Assembly (NCBI GenBank): GCA_015489185.1
Contig: WGAE01000091.1
Coordinates: 1 to 13,069, forward strand
Origin: Campylobacterales bacterium
GTDB taxonomy: Bacteria > Campylobacterota > Campylobacteria > Campylobacterales > QNZT01
Length of the DNA stretch: 13,069 nucleotides
Direction: 5' to 3'
Each line of letters begins with the position of its first letter. Position 1 is the first letter of the stretch. Both the position numbers and the translations under genes were made by a program. This document shows positions 1 through 8,077 of this stretch, in pieces. The notes under the pieces are model-generated. The model was not told the origin of the DNA, made no database searches, and worked only from the letters and a program-made list of their open reading frames with translations.

Positions 1-1
1 C

Positions 2-346
2 TATCTGATCGGTTTCATCGCGGTACTGATCGCCTTTTGGCTCTTTGCCGTCATGATCGGATTTTTACTCGGAAAGCTGGTCAACTCCAGCGGCTTGGGA
101 CCGGTCGACAAACTGCTCGGCTTTTTCGTCGGCGGCGCGAAAGTTTTTCTGATTTTTTCAGTTATTATCTACGTCTTTTCCAATATCGGAATTTTCAGAG
201 CAAGCATCAACAATATGTTTGCAGGTTCGATGATGTACCCGATTTTTCAGAAAGTGGGCGCAAAAATCGTCAAAATCGATCCGACGCAAATCAACGTCAA
301 GGATAATATAGACGTCGGTGATGCGGAAGAAAACCGGGGGGAGTAA
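2..346 (+). CDS. cvpA: CvpA-family inner membrane protein, 5' truncated
   Basis: The coding frame is already open at the left edge (it reads YLIGFIAVLIAFWLFAVMIG from base 2), so the start lies outside the window and only the C-terminal 114 residues are seen. Visible are two hydrophobic helices, one at the very start and one around FFVGGAKVFLIFSVIIYVF, separated by a short loop with SSGLGPVDKLLGF. A polar tail follows. The helix-loop-helix pattern with a GxxDKLLGFxxGxxK segment is typical of the C-terminal part of CvpA/colicin V production proteins, multi-pass inner membrane proteins whose molecular role is poorly defined. The stop is 9 bases before the fur start, so the two are probably cotranscribed; a CvpA gene precedes fur or lysS in related genomes. 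The family call rests on pattern and synteny, because the N-terminus is missing. Confidence 0.8.
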   Translation, partial: YLIGFIAVLIAFWLFAVMIGFLLGKLVNSSGLGPVDKLLGFFVGGAKVFLIFSVIIYVFSNIGIFRASINNMFAGSMMYPIFQKVGAKIVKIDPTQINVKDNIDVGDAEENRGE

Positions 347-355
347 GAGAGATCG

Positions 356-823
356 ATGAACAATACCGAATCGCTCTCCTATGACGAACTGCTGGAAACG
401 TTTCGCACGATTCTCAGGAAAAATCGTCTGAAATTTACCGCACAGCGTGAAGCGATTCTCAAAACACTGTATGAACACCCGGAACACTTCACACCGGAGA
501 ATCTCTATCTGCTCGTCAAACAAAAATATCCCGAGCTCAACACCGGCATCACGACCGTCTACCGGACACTCAATCTGCTGGAGGAGAACAAACTCGTCAC
601 ATCTCTTTCGTTCGGTACACAGGGGAAAAAATTTGAGCTTGGCAACAAACCCCATCATGATCATATCATTTGTGAAGTATGCGGAAAAATTGTTGAATTT
701 GAAGATGCGCAGATAGAAGAACTTCAGCAAAAAATTGCCAAAATGCGCGGGTTCAAACTCACGAACCATATTATGCAGTTATACGGTATTTGCAGGAAAT
801 GTCAGGAAACGCAAAACCACTGA
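356..823 (+). CDS. fur: Ferric uptake regulator Fur
   Basis: This 155-residue protein is a Fur-family metal-dependent transcription regulator. Residues 12-85 form the winged-helix DNA-binding domain, with the recognition segment [15 protein letters not shown] at about 63-77. The C-terminal dimerisation and metal-binding domain contains HHDH at 100-103, then C106xxC109 and C146xxC149, the two cysteine pairs expected for the structural zinc site; H138 is a further likely ligand. The extended N-terminus (about 24 residues before LKFTAQR) is like that of Helicobacter and Campylobacter Fur. The start is the only ATG at a sensible distance after the cvpA stop; the upstream purine-rich stretch is an undistinguished ribosome site. 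No promoter is visible between cvpA and fur, so it is likely transcribed from upstream, as reported for C. jejuni fur. A PerR paralogue is the alternative, but the position beside lysS favours Fur. Confidence 0.93.
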   Translation: MNNTESLSYDELLETFRTILRKNRLKFTAQREAILKTLYEHPEHFTPENLYLLVKQKYPELNTGITTVYRTLNLLEENKLVTSLSFGTQGKKFELGNKPHHDHIICEVCGKIVEFEDAQIEELQQKIAKMRGFKLTNHIMQLYGICRKCQETQNH

Positions 824-850
824 TCAAAACAACCCGAATATCTAAACGAA

Positions 851-856
851 GAGAGG
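851..856 (+). promoter_or_regulatory. Ribosome binding site supporting the lysS TTG start
   Basis: GAGAGG lies six bases before the TTG at 863. It is the only purine-rich stretch near the start of the LysS frame and decides in favour of the non-ATG codon. Confidence 0.6.
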
Positions 857-862
857 ATTCCA

Positions 863-2401
863 TTGATATTTGACAATCAATACGAACAACAACGTATCCA
901 AAAAGCGGAACAACTCAGAGAGATGGGGATCAATCCCTATCCGCACGGTATCGTACGCGATACAACAACCGAACAGTTCAAAAAAGAGTACGCTTACGTC
1001 GCGGATCTGGAAAATAAACGCGACGAGAGCAAAACGGCAAGAGTCAGCGGAAGAATCAAATTCCTGCGTCTGATGGGCAAAGCCGCCTTTGTAAAAATCG
1101 AAGATGAAAGCGGTCTGCTGCAAATCTACGTTGCACGTGATAACCTGCCCGAAGGATTCTACAACAACGTCTTTAAAAAACTGATCGAGGTAGGTGACAT
1201 TATCACCGTCGAGGGCTATCCGTTTGTGACCAAAACCGGTGAACTGTCACTTCATGTCACCAAGCTGGATCTGGCGACAAAATCGATCAAGCCGCTTCCG
1301 GAGAAGTTCCACGGACTGCAGGATAAAGAGCTCAGATACCGCCAGCGCTATCTCGATATGATCATGAACCCGGATGTCAAAGAGACCTTCAAAATGCGCA
1401 GCCGTATCGTCAGCATCGTACGACGTTTTTTCGAAGAGAAAGGATTTCTGGAAGTTGAAACGCCGATGATGCACCCGATTGCCGGAGGGGCGAACGCACG
1501 CCCGTTCATCACCCACCACAACGCGCTTGATGTCGAACGTTATCTGAGAATCGCGCCGGAACTCTATCTGAAACGGCTGATCGTCGGCGGTTTTGACGCG
1601 GTTTTTGAAATCAATCGAAATTTCCGTAACGAAGGTATGGACCACACCCACAACCCTGAATTTACGATGCTCGAATTTTACTGGGCATACCATACCTATG
1701 AAGATTTGATGCAATTGACGGAGGAGCTTTTTACCACACTCCTTCATGAACTCAATCTTCCGACTAAACTGCCGTACGGCAAATATGTCATCGACTATTC
1801 GACACCGTTTCGCAGAATCAAATGGGAAGAGGCGCTTGTCGAGATCGCGGGAGTCGACGCCGCGAAAGTACGGGATAAAGAAGCGCTGCTCACATTTTTG
1901 CGAGATCATGAGATCGAAGTTGATGAAAACCTCTCCGTCGCAAAGCTGCAGGAGGAGATTTTTGACGAATTCGTCGAAAAAGAGTTGATCGATCCTACCT
2001 TTCTGACACACTATCCGATAGATATCAGCCCGCTGGCAAGACGCAATGACGAAGATCCCGAAATCGCGGACAGATTCGAATTTTTCGTCGCGGGCAAAGA
2101 GATCGCCAACGGCTTCAACGAGCTCAACGATCCGCTCGATCAGTTTGCGCGCTTTGCGAAGCAGATGGAAAACAAAGCAACCGGAGACGATGAGGCACAT
2201 GAAATGGATGAAGATTTCATCCATGCACTCGGCTACGGTATGCCGCCGACAGCCGGTGAGGGCATCGGCATTGACCGTTTGACGATGCTGCTGACCAACC
2301 GGCACTCTATCCGGGATGTCATCCTCTTCCCGGCGATGAAACCGCTCAAAAGCGACAAAGAGGAACAAGAGACAAACAACGAAACGACAAAGGACCGATA
2401 A
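863..2401 (+). CDS. lysS: Lysyl-tRNA synthetase, class II
   Basis: This 512-residue cytoplasmic enzyme charges tRNA-Lys with lysine using ATP. Residues about 58-140 form the OB-fold anticodon-binding domain ([20 protein letters not shown]). The class II catalytic core follows: motif 1 around FLEVETPMM at 195-203, motif 2 from [11 protein letters not shown] at 248-258, and motif 3 GIGIDRL at 467-473 with the invariant arginine R472. The length is normal for bacterial LysS. The start is TTG at 863, preceded by GAGAGG six bases upstream. The next in-frame ATG would remove the first 20 residues, including the conserved helix before GINPYPHG, so TTG is preferred. The last 15 or so residues are charged and non-conserved. 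The stop is one base from the glyA start, so translation is probably coupled. Confidence 0.97.
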   Translation: MIFDNQYEQQRIQKAEQLREMGINPYPHGIVRDTTTEQFKKEYAYVADLENKRDESKTARVSGRIKFLRLMGKAAFVKIEDESGLLQIYVARDNLPEGFYNNVFKKLIEVGDIITVEGYPFVTKTGELSLHVTKLDLATKSIKPLPEKFHGLQDKELRYRQRYLDMIMNPDVKETFKMRSRIVSIVRRFFEEKGFLEVETPMMHPIAGGANARPFITHHNALDVERYLRIAPELYLKRLIVGGFDAVFEINRNFRNEGMDHTHNPEFTMLEFYWAYHTYEDLMQLTEELFTTLLHELNLPTKLPYGKYVIDYSTPFRRIKWEEALVEIAGVDAAKVRDKEALLTFLRDHEIEVDENLSVAKLQEEIFDEFVEKELIDPTFLTHYPIDISPLARRNDEDPEIADRFEFFVAGKEIANGFNELNDPLDQFARFAKQMENKATGDDEAHEMDEDFIHALGYGMPPTAGEGIGIDRLTMLLTNRHSIRDVILFPAMKPLKSDKEEQETNNETTKDR

Positions 2402-2402
2402 G

Positions 2403-3650
2403 ATGTATTTTATGGAAAAAGAAGATCCCGCAGTATTCAAGATTTTGCAAAAAGAGCTTGAAAGACAAACCAACCATCTTGAGATGATCGCGAGTGAAAA
2501 CTTCACCTCTCCCGCCGTGATGGAAGCGATGGGAAGTATTTTTACAAACAAATACGCGGAAGGATACCCCTACAAACGCTACTACGGCGGATGCGAATAT
2601 GCCGATGAAGTCGAACAACTCGCCATCGACCGCGCCTGCGAACTCTTCGGCTGCAAATTCGCCAATGTCCAGCCCCACTCCGGATCACAGGCAAATCAGG
2701 GCGTCTATCAGGCACTGCTGAAACCCTACGATAAAATACTCGGTATGGATCTCAGCCACGGCGGACACCTCACACACGGCAGCAAAGTAAGCAGCTCCGG
2801 AAAAACCTACTCCAGCTTCTTTTACGGTGTTGAACTTGATGGCCGCATCGATTACGACCGTGTGCGGGATATTGCCAAAATCGTACAGCCCAAACTGATC
2901 GTCTGCGGCGCGAGCGCCTATCCCAGAGAGATCGACTTTGCAAAATTCCGTGAAATTGCGGATGAAGTGGGCGCATATCTTTTCGCCGATATCGCACACA
3001 TTGCGGGCTTGGTCGCCGCCGGTGAGCATCCGAGCCCCTTCCCTCACTGCGACGTCGTAACGACCACGACACACAAAACACTTCGCGGTCCAAGAGGCGG
3101 TATGATTATGACAAACGACGAAGAGATCGCAAAAAAGGTCAACTCCGCTATCTTCCCGGGTATTCAGGGCGGACCGCTTGTACACGTTATCGCCGCCAAG
3201 GCTGTCGGATTTGGTGAAAACCTCAAACCTGAGTGGAAAACCTATGCCAAAGATGTCAAAGCCAACGCGAAAGTACTTGCGGAAGTGTTGATGGATCGCG
3301 GTTACGACGTCGTCAGCGGCGGCACCGACAACCACCTTGTCCTCGTCTCTTTCTTAAATAAAGAATTTAGTGGAAAAGATGCCGATGCCGCACTCGGAGA
3401 TGCCGGAATCACGGTCAACAAAAATACCGTTCCCGGAGAAACCAGAAGCCCGTTTGTCACCAGCGGTATCAGAATCGGCTCTCCAGCCTTAACCGCAAGA
3501 GGTATGAAAGTCAAAGAATTTGAACTTATTGCAGGAAAAATTGCGGATGTTTTGGATAATATAAACAATAAAGAACTTCATGCAAAAATCAGGGAAGAGA
3601 TGAAAGCGCTGGCACAACAATTTGTCATTTACGACCGACCGATCTATTAG
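2403..3650 (+). CDS. glyA: Serine hydroxymethyltransferase
   Basis: This 415-residue PLP enzyme interconverts serine and glycine with tetrahydrofolate, the main source of one-carbon units. The N-terminal signature [20 protein letters not shown] is intact, followed by [21 protein letters not shown], which contributes to substrate binding. The PLP lysine is K225 in the motif [15 protein letters not shown] (about 219-233). The C-terminal [14 protein letters not shown] segment carries the conserved substrate-carboxylate arginine region. Length and ends are normal for the family. AAAGGA at 2389-2394, inside the end of lysS, is the ribosome binding site; a second ATG four codons in (MEKEDPAVF) is a possible alternative start. 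It sits between lysS and a DUF1882 gene, the arrangement known from Campylobacter and Helicobacter. Confidence 0.97.
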   Translation: MYFMEKEDPAVFKILQKELERQTNHLEMIASENFTSPAVMEAMGSIFTNKYAEGYPYKRYYGGCEYADEVEQLAIDRACELFGCKFANVQPHSGSQANQGVYQALLKPYDKILGMDLSHGGHLTHGSKVSSSGKTYSSFFYGVELDGRIDYDRVRDIAKIVQPKLIVCGASAYPREIDFAKFREIADEVGAYLFADIAHIAGLVAAGEHPSPFPHCDVVTTTTHKTLRGPRGGMIMTNDEEIAKKVNSAIFPGIQGGPLVHVIAAKAVGFGENLKPEWKTYAKDVKANAKVLAEVLMDRGYDVVSGGTDNHLVLVSFLNKEFSGKDADAALGDAGITVNKNTVPGETRSPFVTSGIRIGSPALTARGMKVKEFELIAGKIADVLDNINNKELHAKIREEMKALAQQFVIYDRPIY

Positions 3651-3659
3651 GAAACCATA

Positions 3660-4202
3660 ATGTATAACGTCGATGTCTCTCTTATCAAAATGATTACGAA
3701 CCACTACTGGATCAAGCGCGACAAAATCGTCAACAAGATCAACTATAAGGGGAGACTCTTTTTCGACAAATACGAACGTATCGACAAGCCGCTGACGCGC
3801 TCTGTTATGAACGATTACGACAGCGGCAAAATCATTGTCGCCCATTCTCTGGTCAATGATCGGGACAAAGTGGAAAATATCGTTTTTGATTACAACGGAC
3901 GAAACACCGAACGTTTCTGGCACAGACTGCAACTCCTGCTACGTGAAGAGGGGTATCTCAACTTCACCGCTTATGAGAGCAAGACACCGGGGCATCTGCA
4001 TGTCTATATTCACAAAGGGCATACGACATTTGCCGAAGGGTGTCAGCTTGCCAAAAATCTCTCGGCAAAACTTGCGACAAAGATTCCCAAAGAGTGGAAG
4101 GTTTTTCCGAATGCGGATATTCCCAAAGAGTTCAATATTTTGAACCTTCCCAAAAAAGTCTACGCCAAAGAGCGGGGTTCGTCCTGGGCAAGGCATATGT
4201 AA
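3660..4202 (+). CDS. DUF1882-type protein of unknown function
   Basis: This 180-residue soluble protein has no signal peptide or membrane helix. It sits directly after glyA, where Campylobacterota genomes carry a conserved hypothetical (HP0184/Cj0403-type, DUF1882), and sequence and position both fit that family. Two segments stand out: ENIVFDYNGRNTERF at about 72-86 and a glycine/histidine motif KTPGHLHVYIHKG at 108-120 (H112, H114). A charged helix, FAEGCQLAKNLSAKL, follows at about 124-138, and NILNLPKKVYAKERGS lies near the end. The second motif resembles the small-x-His strand of archaeo-eukaryotic-primase-like polymerases (see findings), but function is unknown. Ribosome site AGGA overlaps the glyA stop codon, seven bases before the ATG, pointing to translational coupling. 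Confidence 0.85.
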   Translation: MYNVDVSLIKMITNHYWIKRDKIVNKINYKGRLFFDKYERIDKPLTRSVMNDYDSGKIIVAHSLVNDRDKVENIVFDYNGRNTERFWHRLQLLLREEGYLNFTAYESKTPGHLHVYIHKGHTTFAEGCQLAKNLSAKLATKIPKEWKVFPNADIPKEFNILNLPKKVYAKERGSSWARHM

Positions 4203-4233
4203 CCGATGCAAAAAATCGTAATCAATATCAAAA

Positions 4234-4239
4234 GAGGAG
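4234..4239 (+). promoter_or_regulatory. Ribosome binding site fixing the SPOR protein start
   Basis: GAGGAG sits eight bases before the ATG at 4248. It is a near-ideal Shine-Dalgarno sequence and rules against the upstream in-frame ATG at 4206. Confidence 0.8.
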
Positions 4240-4247
4240 AAAACGCT

Positions 4248-5198
4248 ATGGAAGACAAGCTGAAGAAACAACCGGTAAAATCCGGTGATCTGAGCGATAT
4301 CGTTCTGGAAAAAGAGAAAAAGAGTGACGTCGACAAGACCAAAAAGCTGCTGCTTTTCGCCGCGATGCTGATTTTGCTCTTTTTGGTGGCACTTGTACTC
4401 ATGAAACTCTTCAATAAAGGAATGCCTGCCGAAAACAATATCGCACAGGTCGGTGAACAGATGACACAACCGGTCGACAAAGGTATCGACCAACTGAGTA
4501 AAAAAGTAGAAGAGACCAACGACCTCTTCCAGCAGGAACCGATCATCGACGACAGTGCGGAAACGGATCTGAAATTTGAAGAGATGGTACGCAGACTCAA
4601 AGCACAGGAGAGCGGTGAAAGCACGCCCGAACCAAAAAAAGAGACCGTTGCCGCCAAACCGAAACCCGCAGCCACACCCGCAGCAAACGTCACCAAGCCC
4701 AAAGCAGTCGTAAAACCGGCGACATCTCCTAAGGAATTATTCGAGAAAAAAGCGGATCAGATCGCCAAATCTGTTTCTAAAGCACACACTACCGCACAAA
4801 CGAAGATCACCAAAGCCAAAGAGGAAGCGGCGAAAATCATCGAAACAAAAATCGTCAAACCTGCCGCCAAACCGAAGCCCAAACATGTGATCAATCCGCC
4901 CAGAGAGATCATCGTCGATACAAAAGTCTCACCTGTGGAACCGGCAACAAAACTCTCTTCACTTAGCGGATATTTCATCCAGGTCGGTGCAACGACGGCG
5001 AGCTTCCCGGACAGACGCTTCCTGCAAAAGATTAAAGACGCAGGATACGACTATATCGTACACAGCACCGTCGTTCACGGTAGAAAGATCAAAAAAGTGT
5101 TGATCGGACCGTTTGCGTCCAGAAGCGAAGCAAAACGTAAACTGCCCGGCGTACATGCTACGATCAATCCAAGCGCCTTTATCTACAGGATTCACTGA
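4248..5198 (+). CDS. SPOR-domain bitopic membrane protein
   Basis: This 316-residue protein has a short cytoplasmic N-terminus (about 1-33), one membrane helix at about 34-55 (LLLFAAMLILLFLVALVLM) and no cleavable signal. A long Lys/Ala/Pro-rich linker (about 110-235) includes a possible amphipathic helix with repeated Lys-Ala pairs. The C-terminal SPOR domain spans about 240-316 and starts SGYFIQVGA. SPOR domains bind denuded glycan strands of septal peptidoglycan, so a role in division or envelope maintenance in the periplasm is inferred. The start is set by GAGGAG at 4234-4239, eight bases before the ATG; an in-frame ATG at 4206 has no ribosome site. A similar protein follows the DUF1882 gene in C. 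jejuni. Whether it corresponds to FtsN or DedD cannot be told from sequence alone. Confidence 0.88.
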   Translation: MEDKLKKQPVKSGDLSDIVLEKEKKSDVDKTKKLLLFAAMLILLFLVALVLMKLFNKGMPAENNIAQVGEQMTQPVDKGIDQLSKKVEETNDLFQQEPIIDDSAETDLKFEEMVRRLKAQESGESTPEPKKETVAAKPKPAATPAANVTKPKAVVKPATSPKELFEKKADQIAKSVSKAHTTAQTKITKAKEEAAKIIETKIVKPAAKPKPKHVINPPREIIVDTKVSPVEPATKLSSLSGYFIQVGATTASFPDRRFLQKIKDAGYDYIVHSTVVHGRKIKKVLIGPFASRSEAKRKLPGVHATINPSAFIYRIH

Positions 5199-5200
5199 TC

Positions 5201-6619
5201 GTGCAGAGCAGACAACTCCTTTTTGATCAACTGACACCGATCGCGGTCTACACCAGAATCAAAACGCGGTTTCCGGATGAAACCGCGCTCCTCTTCGAAA
5301 GTGCGATCAACACCGAAAACGGAAACTTCAGTTTCATCTTCGTCGGGGCGCGCGAGCGAATTACCTACAAAGAGGAAAAAACTACCGTACTTCATGAAGA
5401 CGGTACGACCAGTGTCAGCGGGGAAAACCCTTTTGATATCCTCAAGCGCTACTATGCAAATATAGACTATGACCGATATCGGCAAATCAGTAAAGAACTC
5501 GGCATCGGTTTTGTCGACGGTTTTGTCGGTTTTATAGGATATGATGCCGTCAAAATTTTCGAACCGGTGCTCAAACCGTGGATGGATCCGCTCAAAGATG
5601 AACTCCACGCACCGGACATCGACCTGATTCGTCCGAAACTCACCATCGCCTTTTCACATAAAACCAATACGCTCACACTACTGACGCCGGATACCTCATT
5701 GGCAACCGAGCTTGACGATATCATCACCTTTTTGAAAGAGCCTTATCCCTATACCGAGCTCAAAAAAACCGTCATCGATCCGAACAAAGGCAAATTTGCC
5801 TTCGACAAAGAGACCTTTTTTCAGATGGTCGCCAAATCCAAAGAGATGATCAAAAGCGGCGATGTCTTTCAGATCCTGATGTCCAACCGCTTCACCCAAT
5901 ATACCAAAATCGATCCGCTCAGTTTCTACCGGACACTCCGTAGCCAAAATCCCTCACCCTATATGTTTCTGCTCGAATATGAAGATTTTACGATCGCAGG
6001 CAGTTCTCCGGAAGTGATGGTCGGACTTCATGACGAACATATTCTGCTTCGCCCTATCGCGGGAACGAGACGACGCGGCAATACACCGCAGCGCGACGCC
6101 GAGCTGGCGGAAGAGATGCTCAACGATGAAAAAGAGCGTGCCGAGCACCTGATGCTGATCGATCTGGGACGCAACGACGTGGGGCGGGTCGCAAAAACGG
6201 GTACGGTCAAAGTGACCGAAATGATGCGTGTGGAGCGCTATTCGCACGTGATGCATATGGTCAGCGATATCGATGCGATTCTTGATGAAAAATACGATAT
6301 GTTCGACCTTTTCGCCGCAACATTTACCGCCGGAACAATGACAGGCGCACCCAAAATCCGTGCGATGGAATTGATTGCGGAATTTGAGGGTATCAAACGC
6401 GGCTTTTACAGCGGTGCGGTAGGATACTTTGGATTTGACGGCAATATGGACTCCGCCATCGCGATTCGCACGGCATATCTGGATGATGAAAAGATCGTCT
6501 TTCAGGCGGGCGCGGGCATTGTCGCAGACAGCAAGGAAGAGCTCGAATACCTCGAAGTCCAGAACAAACTGGCCGCCAATATGGCTTCTTTGGAAAAACT
6601 CAATGCGCAAAAGTCATAA
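5201..6619 (+). CDS. trpE: Anthranilate synthase component I (TrpE type)
   Basis: This 472-residue chorismate-utilising enzyme uses ammonia supplied by a TrpG glutaminase to make anthranilate, the first step of tryptophan synthesis. The catalytic domain shows SSPE at 268-271, PIAGTRRRG at 285-293, IDLGRNDVGRV in the middle, TAGTMTGAPKIRAMELI at about 376-392 and GAGIVADS at 437-444. The alanine in PIAGT (A287) is the TrpE form; aminodeoxychorismate synthase PabB has lysine there (PIKGT). An N-terminal LLFES motif (S34) matches the LLES element of the tryptophan feedback site, so feedback inhibition is likely. The start is GTG, two bases after the SPOR stop, with CAGGA at 5186-5190 upstream. 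No trpG or other trp gene is in the window. It is inserted between SPOR and aroE relative to C. jejuni. Confidence 0.88.
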   Translation: MQSRQLLFDQLTPIAVYTRIKTRFPDETALLFESAINTENGNFSFIFVGARERITYKEEKTTVLHEDGTTSVSGENPFDILKRYYANIDYDRYRQISKELGIGFVDGFVGFIGYDAVKIFEPVLKPWMDPLKDELHAPDIDLIRPKLTIAFSHKTNTLTLLTPDTSLATELDDIITFLKEPYPYTELKKTVIDPNKGKFAFDKETFFQMVAKSKEMIKSGDVFQILMSNRFTQYTKIDPLSFYRTLRSQNPSPYMFLLEYEDFTIAGSSPEVMVGLHDEHILLRPIAGTRRRGNTPQRDAELAEEMLNDEKERAEHLMLIDLGRNDVGRVAKTGTVKVTEMMRVERYSHVMHMVSDIDAILDEKYDMFDLFAATFTAGTMTGAPKIRAMELIAEFEGIKRGFYSGAVGYFGFDGNMDSAIAIRTAYLDDEKIVFQAGAGIVADSKEELEYLEVQNKLAANMASLEKLNAQKS

Positions 6620-7406
6620 ACTCTTCGCCATCTTCGGCGACCCCGTCAGCCACTCTATCTCACCCCTGATGCATAACTACGCAATGCGAGGGCTCGGAAT
6701 CGATGCCTGCTATACGCGCTATCGCCTTGAAGAGGGCACAAAACTCGCGGAAACTTTTCATCAACTGCGACTCTCGGGCGTCAACGTCACCGTCCCGCAC
6801 AAGGAGGCTGCCTATCACGCCTGTGACAGGGTGGAAGGGATCGCAAACGAAATCGAAGCGGTCAACACAATCGTTCTGCAAGAGGACAAACTGGTCGGAT
6901 ACAACACCGACGCACCGGGCTTTTTAAAATCGGTATTACAAATGGGACATATTTCATCGGTTTGCATTCTGGGTGCCGGCGGCACCGCCAAAGCGATTGC
7001 CTCCGCATTCAAAGCACGCAAAAACAGTGTGACGATCATCAACCGTTCACCCAACCGGCTTGAGTGGTTTGAAAAGCGAGGTTACCGCTGTATGACCTGG
7101 GAGACATTCAAAGCCGGCGAACACTACGACCTGCTTGTCAACACCACCTCCGCCGGTTTACAGGAGGCAATGCTCCCCGCTCCCGAAACGATCATCTTCA
7201 ATCTGTTGCGGCATACATCCTATGCAATCGACGTCATCTACAACAAAACGACTCCCTTTCTACAGGCGGCAAAAGAGGCAGGCATTCCATGCAAAGACGG
7301 CAGTGAAATGTTACTCTATCAGGGGGTAATCGCTTTTACACACTTTTTCGCGCATCGTTATACGGAAGAAGAGATAGAAGTTTTCATGAAGCGTGCGTTC
7401 GTCTAA
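6603..7406 (+). CDS. aroE: Shikimate dehydrogenase (NADP+)
   Basis: This 267-residue enzyme reduces 3-dehydroshikimate to shikimate with NADPH in the chorismate pathway, upstream of the TrpE reaction encoded by its neighbour. Shikimate-binding serines S18 and S20 lie in GDPVSHSISPLMHN; NVTVPHK carries the catalytic lysine K67, and YNTDAPG the catalytic aspartate D103. The dinucleotide loop is GAGGTA at 124-129, and NRS at 147-149 is the NADP-phosphate-binding position (usually NRT/NRS). Q240 in LLYQG is the conserved substrate contact. The ATG lies inside the end of trpE, giving a 17-base overlap and probable translational coupling; the frame is open further upstream only as a shadow of trpE. 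Its stop overlaps the recR stop on the other strand. Confidence 0.96.
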   Translation: MRKSHKLFAIFGDPVSHSISPLMHNYAMRGLGIDACYTRYRLEEGTKLAETFHQLRLSGVNVTVPHKEAAYHACDRVEGIANEIEAVNTIVLQEDKLVGYNTDAPGFLKSVLQMGHISSVCILGAGGTAKAIASAFKARKNSVTIINRSPNRLEWFEKRGYRCMTWETFKAGEHYDLLVNTTSAGLQEAMLPAPETIIFNLLRHTSYAIDVIYNKTTPFLQAAKEAGIPCKDGSEMLLYQGVIAFTHFFAHRYTEEEIEVFMKRAFV

Positions 7407-7975
7407 ATACGCACCCGCTGCATCAATGCTCTGGACAACGATACCATATCGACATTTTCCAGATTGACTCCTGTCGGAACCCCCTGGGCGATTTTGGAAA
7501 ACTGCAAATTGTACGCTTTGAGTTTCTCTTCGACGAACATAATGATCGAATCATTCGCCAGTGACGGAGTAAAGGCGAAAATCACCTCCCTTACCCCCTC
7601 CTCGACCAACCGTTTTAACTGCTCAATATAAGGCTCGTCCAGACTCTCCAGCACAAAATAGCGCCCGTCATACTCCGCGCCCTCTTCGATAATCAAAATA
7701 TCCTTCGCATTTTCGACCAGACACAACTTACTTTTGTCCCGGTACTCATCCAGACAGATATCGCAAATCTCATCTTCGCAGATACCGTTGCAGATCGTAC
7801 ATTTGCGAATATGCGTCACCGCATCTTCGATCGCATGCGCCAGTTTCAGCGCCAAAAAAGAGTCTCCCAGCACCATATGGTACGCAAACCGCTGCGCCGA
7901 TTTCTTCCCCACGCCGGGCAACGTCTGCAACGCTTCTACCAGATTGTTGAACTTTTCCAGACTTCTTTGATTCAT
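7403..7975 (-). CDS. recR: Recombination mediator RecR
   Basis: This 190-residue protein acts with RecO (and RecF where present) to load RecA on SSB-coated single-stranded DNA during gap repair. In order it has a helix-hairpin-helix with LPGVGKKSAQR at about 19-29, a C4 zinc finger (C59, C62, C71, C74, with an extra C66), a Toprim domain from about 82 (LCLVENAKDILIIEEG) and the C-terminal QGVPTGVNLENVD segment. The length is normal. The start is the ATG at 7975; the sequence just before it has only a weak ribosome site. It reads toward aroE, sharing four bases with it, so there is no intergenic terminator between them. The gene is divergent from the deformylase-like gene across the palindrome region. 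Confidence 0.95.
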   Translation of the reverse strand: MNQRSLEKFNNLVEALQTLPGVGKKSAQRFAYHMVLGDSFLALKLAHAIEDAVTHIRKCTICNGICEDEICDICLDEYRDKSKLCLVENAKDILIIEEGAEYDGRYFVLESLDEPYIEQLKRLVEEGVREVIFAFTPSLANDSIIMFVEEKLKAYNLQFSKIAQGVPTGVNLENVDMVSLSRALMQRVRI

Positions 7976-8041
7976 ACCTGAAGTCTAGCAAAAAAGGGTT
8001 TAAAAGCCTCTCCGTTCAGCCAGTGTTTACATTTTTTAAAT

Positions 8042-8047
8042 TATAAT
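8042..8047 (+). promoter_or_regulatory. Putative -10 element for the deformylase-like gene
   Basis: TATAAT matches the sigma-70 -10 consensus exactly. It would put the transcript start near 8054, about 24 bases before the ATG at 8078. No TTGACA-like -35 is present at 16-18 bases upstream, but a T-rich stretch is, which is common for Campylobacterota sigma-70 promoters. A second candidate, TATAAA, is at 8055-8060. Confidence 0.5.
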
Positions 8048-8052
8048 GTTAC

Positions 8053-8058
8053 ATTATA
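8053..8058 (-). promoter_or_regulatory. Putative -10 element for recR
   Basis: TATAAT read on the minus strand, formed by the other arm of the palindrome. It would start a recR transcript near 8046 with a leader of about 70 bases. There is no convincing -35, so this is weaker than the plus-strand candidate. Confidence 0.3.
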
Positions 8059-8077
8059 AATAAAAGGGGCACACTTC

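Larger units (their letters stand above)
8041..8059. promoter_or_regulatory. Perfect 19-bp palindrome, candidate operator
   Basis: TTATAATGT, a central T, then ACATTATAA: nine-base arms match perfectly. It lies in the AT-rich 102-base divergent region between recR and the deformylase-like gene. Each strand of the palindrome contains TATAAT (8042-8047 plus, 8053-8058 minus), so a protein bound here would cover possible -10 elements for both directions. The arms resemble Fur/PerR-type boxes in general style (TTATAAT...ATTATAA) but the spacing differs from the 7-1-7 PerR box. The regulator is not known; the symmetry is certain and the function is inferred. Confidence 0.6.

Noticed and set aside
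158..769. A 203-codon minus-strand open frame opposite cvpA and fur
   Set aside because: Its composition is that of an antisense shadow, and the plus strand encodes two recognisable proteins.
1247..2551. A long open frame on the minus strand (434 codons) opposite lysS and the start of glyA
   Set aside because: It lies opposite strongly recognisable LysS, has no family resemblance and no ribosome site, and is rich in Phe, Cys and Arg as expected from reading the complement of biased codons.
6429..6602. An upstream extension of the aroE frame
   Set aside because: This part is out of frame with the conserved C-terminus of TrpE and reads as low-complexity Ser/Arg sequence; AroE homology starts at the ATG at 6603.
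5201..6619. Annotation as aminodeoxychorismate synthase PabB
   Set aside because: The diagnostic position has alanine (PIAGT, A287), not the PabB lysine, and an N-terminal LLFES tryptophan-site motif is present.
8041..8059. Calling the palindrome a Fur or PerR box
   Set aside because: The arms are similar in style, but the spacing fits neither consensus, so only a generic operator is claimed.
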